From contig NBIV01000146.1 in NCBI GenBank assembly GCA_003194525.1, positions 124,001 to 188,000 of the forward strand: DNA of 64,000 bases. The letters are read 5' to 3'. This document shows, piece after piece, positions 60,320 through 64,000 of this stretch. Numbering within the stretch: the first letter of the stretch is position 1; each line of letters opens with the position of its first letter. The notes below the pieces were generated by a model. That model saw only the letters and a list, made by a program, of their open reading frames with translations. It was not told where the DNA came from and did no database searches. A program made the position numbers and the translations under genes. The stretch comes from Gracilariopsis chorda (Eukaryota > Rhodophyta > Florideophyceae > Gracilariales > Gracilariaceae).

Positions 60320-60607
60320 TGTCTCATGGCACATCCAGTACAATATTACATCACGCTAACGACCAGGGTAGCAGCGTACTGGGTAGTGTGTCAAGAACTT
60401 TTTGCATATTGGGTGTCATTGAGAAATGGTCTGATTCTGCTTCAAGTACCTGATCTTCTCTTCATCTTCAGTAGTTCCACTGTCCATGACTTCATTTGCA
60501 TTTATATTACTTCCACCATGTCCAGTTTGCAGCCCCTCTTAATGGTCTGCTTCAGCACCATCTGGCCCTTCTGCTTTTGGCTCTTCATCATAATCTGAGT
60601 CAGCTGA
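60320..60607 (-). pseudogene. Acidic linker of copia polyprotein
   Basis: The minus strand encodes Asp/Glu-rich sequence (DSDYDEEPKAEGPDGAEA) between integrase and RT, normal for copia. Several stops are present. Confidence 0.6.
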
Positions 60608-61500
60608 TTATTGCTGTCGGTCAGCAACTTCAGGTATGGCTTTCAATTGATTTTGTTCAGTAGTTTTGAACAATGGCATTCTAGGAAAAACAGCTTCATT
60701 AAAACTGAAATGCCTTGCGAACCTAATACCTCCACTTTCAATGTCAAAGACGCGATAATTCTTGTGTGGAAGGCAGTGTAAGAGAATTCCACGGAGAGTT
60801 TTGCTCTCTAACGTCTTTCTTTTGGCTACATGAAGCCAGAACTCACATCCAAACGTTCTTAAAGAGATAAAGTTAGGTATCCTCCCACTGAGAGTTTCGT
60901 GGGTTGTCTTCCCATCCGTTACTTCACAACCGATGATGTTCACTGTTCTGGTAGCAGTAACGACTGATTCAGTCCAGAACTTCTTTAGGAGGCCTGCATG
61001 TCGTAAAATTGCTGTAGTCATCTCCACAAACAATCTCTTAAATCGTTCTGCGACTCCATATTTCTGTGGATTGTATGGAGCACTGTTCTCCCAGTCTATT
61101 CCGACTTAGGAGAGATAATTTCGGAAAGAAATGTACTCTTGACCATTATCAGAGTGAAAGACTTTGATCTTTCTTTCAGTCTGTCTCTCAAACTTCAATT
61201 GAAAGCATCTGAACTTCTGTGTCAGTTCTTTTCTTTTCGTCATGATACGTACGGCCTTTTACCTCGATCTTTTATCGATGAAAGACATAAAGTGTCTCTT
61301 CCGTCCGATGCTTAGGGTACTAATAGGATCGCATATGTCCATGTATATCACATCTCCGATTATAGTAGCATCAGTACTCCTGCTGCCTAGACTCCTTCGC
61401 GTCATCTTTCCTTGAATGCACGGAGTGCAGTCGGCACTGTTCTCTGGGGATACACTGAGGTCAAGTCCATGAACCGTGTTTTTGCTTGTCATTCGTCGTA
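60608..61500 (-). pseudogene. Copia integrase
   Basis: Frame 61492-61259 has the pre-integrase finger end CTPCIQGKM and VIYMDICDPIS, with the first catalytic Asp. Frame 61033-60608 has KKFWTESVVTATR and RTFGCEFWLHV, the conserved end of copia integrase. The middle (61034-61258) keeps traces of the second Asp (HSDNGQEY-type codons near 61150) in broken frames. Confidence 0.82.
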
Positions 61501-61534
61501 TTCTCTGAATTCTGATGTGCCCGAACCTCTCCCG

Positions 61535-62131
61535 TCAGAGCCGTAGACCTTGTGTTTCTTTCGCTACATATGCAACATGGGAAGCTAGACTGCCGCAAAA
61601 CTGATAAACGCCTAACCTCTTTGGTCTGATCATGACATCCGAACCTGTGATGAGGCATACCGATGAATCGAAAGATATTTGGTACGTTTCCTCCGTTAGG
61701 CGGGAGCAAGATATCGAGTTGCAGTCCATATCTTCAACGTAAAGAACTTCATGCAGTAGTAGCTTTACATAACGTCTTCCAGACTGCGATAAATTAAGAC
61801 AAAAGTGTCCTCTTTTTGATGCTGTCACCCGCCCGCCATCGTGCAACACAATAGCTCTGGGCTGGGAGCGGTAAAATAAATGCGCCAAAGCACGGTACCT
61901 CATCATGCGACAAGTTGGACCAGATTTACCAATTAATTGGTGGTCTCCTTGTCTGATGAGGAGAGCTGGATGGGTATTTGGCTCACCTGCACCATTATCT
62001 GGCTTGACCGATCTGCAGTCTCGTTTGTTGTGTCCTTTTCGGCCACGTTTGAAACACCTACCCGTCACTTTCGCCTGTAATGCCCTTTCCGTACCCAGGA
62101 GACATGCCGGACCTGATCCTTTTGTATTCAT
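61535..62131 (-). pseudogene. Copia zinc knuckle and protease region
   Basis: CFKRGRKGHNKRDC is a CX4... knuckle with the first-pair Cys altered (second Cys is Arg). Protease lies around 61700-61900; the expected DSGA motif is not clear (YRSQPRAIVLHDGG). The end LLHEVLYVEDMDCNSISCSR is the usual copia block after protease. Confidence 0.75.
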
Positions 62132-62289
62132 CTCTGAAGTTTTGGTGTCCTACTCCTGGAGAAGCCAAGTGGTTACCTTTTCCTAGGACAATTCCACGTC
62201 TGACATAGTCTGCAGGTCTGATATTATTGGACCATATGGGTCTCTCCAGTAGAACCACAACTGGAGCAACAGGATAGCAATCTGCATAT

Positions 62290-62727
62290 TATTCCCATTT
62301 GGGCTTCCCATAGCTTCCAATCTTCAGAATACAGACTCAAAAACATCCACGTACTCCACCATCACTGTTACTTCTGTAAAAAGAGTATGATGTAGTTTCG
62401 TTTCCAACTGTACCCTCGTCGCAGTATTCTCCGTTGCATACCTTTCACGCAGTTTCCGATACATAACGAATGGGTTGTGGCGTTCGGAGGCAAAAGCCCG
62501 TAGCGGTTTGTCTCCAAGAGATCGCACAAGCTACATACGAAGCTTCGAGAGGTTTGCTTCAATTTCACGGGTAGGGCTTCAATTTTTCTCCTCTCCAATA
62601 CCATCTTCTAGAACTCCATTCAAGAGTTCCTTTGATTCCAGCAGTGCTTCTATTCGCATCATCCACAAGGTAAAGTCCTCGTCGCTCTTTCTAGAGAAAC
62701 GATGCACCTTCCTTGGACTGTCTTCAT
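62290..62727 (-). pseudogene. gag: Copia gag
   Basis: ATG at 62727 begins a frame with SRKSDEDFTLWMMRIEALLE, the copia gag N-terminus. After a stop at about 62591 it continues with LRAFASERHNPFVMYRKL and VQLETKLHHTLFTE. A small shift or stop near 62530 and another near 62323 break it. Confidence 0.8.
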
Positions 62728-62829
62728 CCATAGCGGGGCTAAGGTAATGGAAGCAAAGCCCTGTAATACTTTGAGAAATTAAATAAGAAGTAGCTTATTT
62801 TAGTTCAGAGCGTTGATTGCCAGTGACGC

Positions 62830-62841
62830 GCGATGCTAGCA
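62830..62841 (-). other. Possible primer-binding site of copia element
   Basis: The minus strand reads TGCTAGCATCGC next to the 5' LTR. It resembles the chromovirus site TGGTAGCAATCGC, so both may use the same initiator-type tRNA with one mutated base here. Confidence 0.4.
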
Positions 62842-62842
62842 C

Positions 62843-63157
62843 TGTTGGGTATGGTTAAGGCGAGTTCTCTGTTCTTTCAAGAAGCTTACCCCGTTTATAT
62901 ATGGAAGCTTACCTTGCCAAAATCCTGCCAAACTCAAAGGTACTTCCAACTTGTGGTCAAAGCTCTATCAAGGAGCTTCAGGGAACCACACATATCCGAT
63001 ATTACATCAACATATATTGTATCGTACTATTTGTGGCCGAGATTTAGACATACCACCTCTCGCAACACTCTCATGCATCACCAAAGGGACATATCACATA
63101 GCGTGAGAGTTTTACTTGATAAAAGTGTGATTGCTCGATGGCATACTGCACACAACA
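62843..63157 (-). repeat. Copia 5' LTR
   Basis: 315-bp direct repeat of 47039-47353. Confidence 0.9.
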
Positions 63158-63168
63158 CCGTTTCCAAC

Positions 63169-63429
63169 TCATTTAGTGTTGAGTAGAGCAAGAACATTCT
63201 GATACACGTCTGAAACAACAGCTAATGGATCAATTGTATACAATGCGGTTACAATTGCGTCAACACTGTCTTCCGACTGAATGAACTCGTGCGGATAGGT
63301 TTGCAAATATCTCTTTCCCTGCAATAGAGTAGAGACTGCAGCATGATACCCATCAGATCTTCTCGTACATAATTCGAGTTTGTAGCGTCGCTTAAGTTGC
63401 AGCGATTTCCTTTGAGCGACTGCAGTCGC
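63169..63429 (-). pseudogene. 86-codon open frame beside the copia insertion
   Basis: No ATG at its upstream end, which is a TAG at 63430-63432. It reads protein-like (YLQTYPHEFIQSEDSVDAIV, VVSDVYQNVLALLNTK) and stops 11 bp from the copia LTR. It may be the gag start of the degenerate copia-order element that resumes at 47033, or an exon of a host gene. Not recognised. Confidence 0.35.
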
Positions 63430-64000
63430 CTACATTTCCTTGTAGCTTGTCGGTCGCGAATGTTGCGGAATATGCCAGACATTGCTGGAACACACGTGTA
63501 GAATGTTCCAGTAGTGTCTAGCACATTGCACGCTTTGTTGGCCCAGCAAAGACTACAGTATTTTAGTGATGCTGGCGCAAACTGTCGCTTTATTATTGGT
63601 TATTGTGCAGCTCCAGAGGTCTCTAGAAGCCAATGGAGTAACCTAGACGCACACATGAGTAACTAGCAAGTAGAAATGCGTATTTGGCTCGTTTGTAGTG
63701 CCTCTAAACACTACAAAAAGAGGTTCTGAGCTTCGGACTTCGGTCTGAACTCACCTCAACAATCGACCAACATCTAAGCCCCACCCCCTATCAACCTTCA
63801 GCCACTTCAACTATCATCAAAAACCAGTGAGGCGTTCGCCACTGGATAAAGGGCTTCTAGTGAGGCGTGTGCCGCTAGTTGTCCAATAGGGTGGGGAAGT
63901 ACCGTCGCTTAGACCGGTTGAAGCGCCTTAGTCGTGGACGGGAGACGGGTAGTGTGTACCAAAGGTGTTTCTGTCGTCTGTGAGCCCCACCGGAGCTTTG
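63430..64000. other. Right edge of window, no gene recognised
   Basis: Two related hairpins, 63824-63845 (CCAGTGAGGCGTTCGCC plus ACTGG) and 63857-63878 (CTAGTGAGGCGTGTGCC plus GCTAG), share the core AGTGAGGCGT. The rest shows short repeats of GACTTCGGTC type near 63733. It may be part of another element that extends beyond the window. Confidence 0.4.

Larger units (their letters stand above)
47039..63157 (-). mobile_element. Ty1/copia retrotransposon with 315-bp LTRs, interrupted by family 3
   Basis: LTRs at 47039-47353 and 62843-63157 begin TGTTGGGTATGG; the right copy ends CACAACA. Flanks TCGTT (47034-47038) and CCGTT (63158-63162) are a one-mismatch target duplication. Inside, on the minus strand: gag, zinc knuckle and protease, integrase, acidic linker, RT and RNase H. 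The LTRs differ at many positions, so it is older than family 1. Family 3 splits RNase H and a small solo LTR lies ahead of RT. Confidence 0.9.

Overview
The window is eukaryotic nuclear DNA made almost entirely of nested transposable elements, with only two stretches that look like host genes. Chromodomain Ty3/gypsy elements, Ty1/copia elements, a Rep-helicase Helitron and a pogo-like DNA transposon occur together, and I see no operons, tRNA or rRNA genes. The few host-like frames are intronless. A red alga or an oomycete-like lineage would fit, but the sequence does not settle this.

Layout. (1) 1-17280: an old, broken chromodomain gypsy element on the + strand (copy A). A solo LTR (about 2834-3765) cuts its RNase H. 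A nearly intact 11.7-kb gypsy element, called family 1 here (4410-16104, minus strand, 827-bp LTRs, target duplication TCTTG), cuts its integrase. (2) 17280-26955: a truncated family 2 gypsy element (minus strand). Its 5' LTR is split by a 6.1-kb Helitron (20501-26644). (3) 26956-34675: copy B, an inverted duplicate of the start of copy A, carrying its own chromovirus insertion (29453-34338, 207-bp LTRs). Copies A and B form two arms of an inverted segmental duplication that share the same nested family 2 LTR insertion. (4) 34676-40266: mostly featureless DNA holding a glyoxalase-fold (VOC) gene and a lysine-rich protein with an internal duplication. (5) 40269-43265: a pogo-like transposon with 23-bp inverted repeats, interrupted by a solo LTR of family 1. 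(6) 43643-47033: a degenerate copia-order element with a Tudor-like domain. (7) 47039-63157: a copia element (315-bp LTRs) whose RNase H is split by a family 3 gypsy element (47928-58741) and whose pre-RT region is split by a small solo LTR. (8) 63163-64000: flank.

Three observations stand out. Families 1 and 3 both carry a long reading frame of about 600 codons on the opposite strand, between the 3' LTR and the chromodomain. It is intact in family 1 and decayed in family 3, and both have an AATAAA downstream. Family 1 is densely packed, in LTRs and coding DNA alike, with tiny hairpins of 4-bp stem and 3-5-nt loop. Families 1, 2 and 3 share one 14-nt primer-binding site that does not look like the usual initiator-Met site.

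The nesting gives relative ages. The old gypsy element came first, then family 2 inside it, then the inverted duplication. After that came the Helitron in copy B's LTR, the chromovirus in copy B and family 1 in copy A. Most coding regions carry only one to a few lesions, so several families were active fairly recently.
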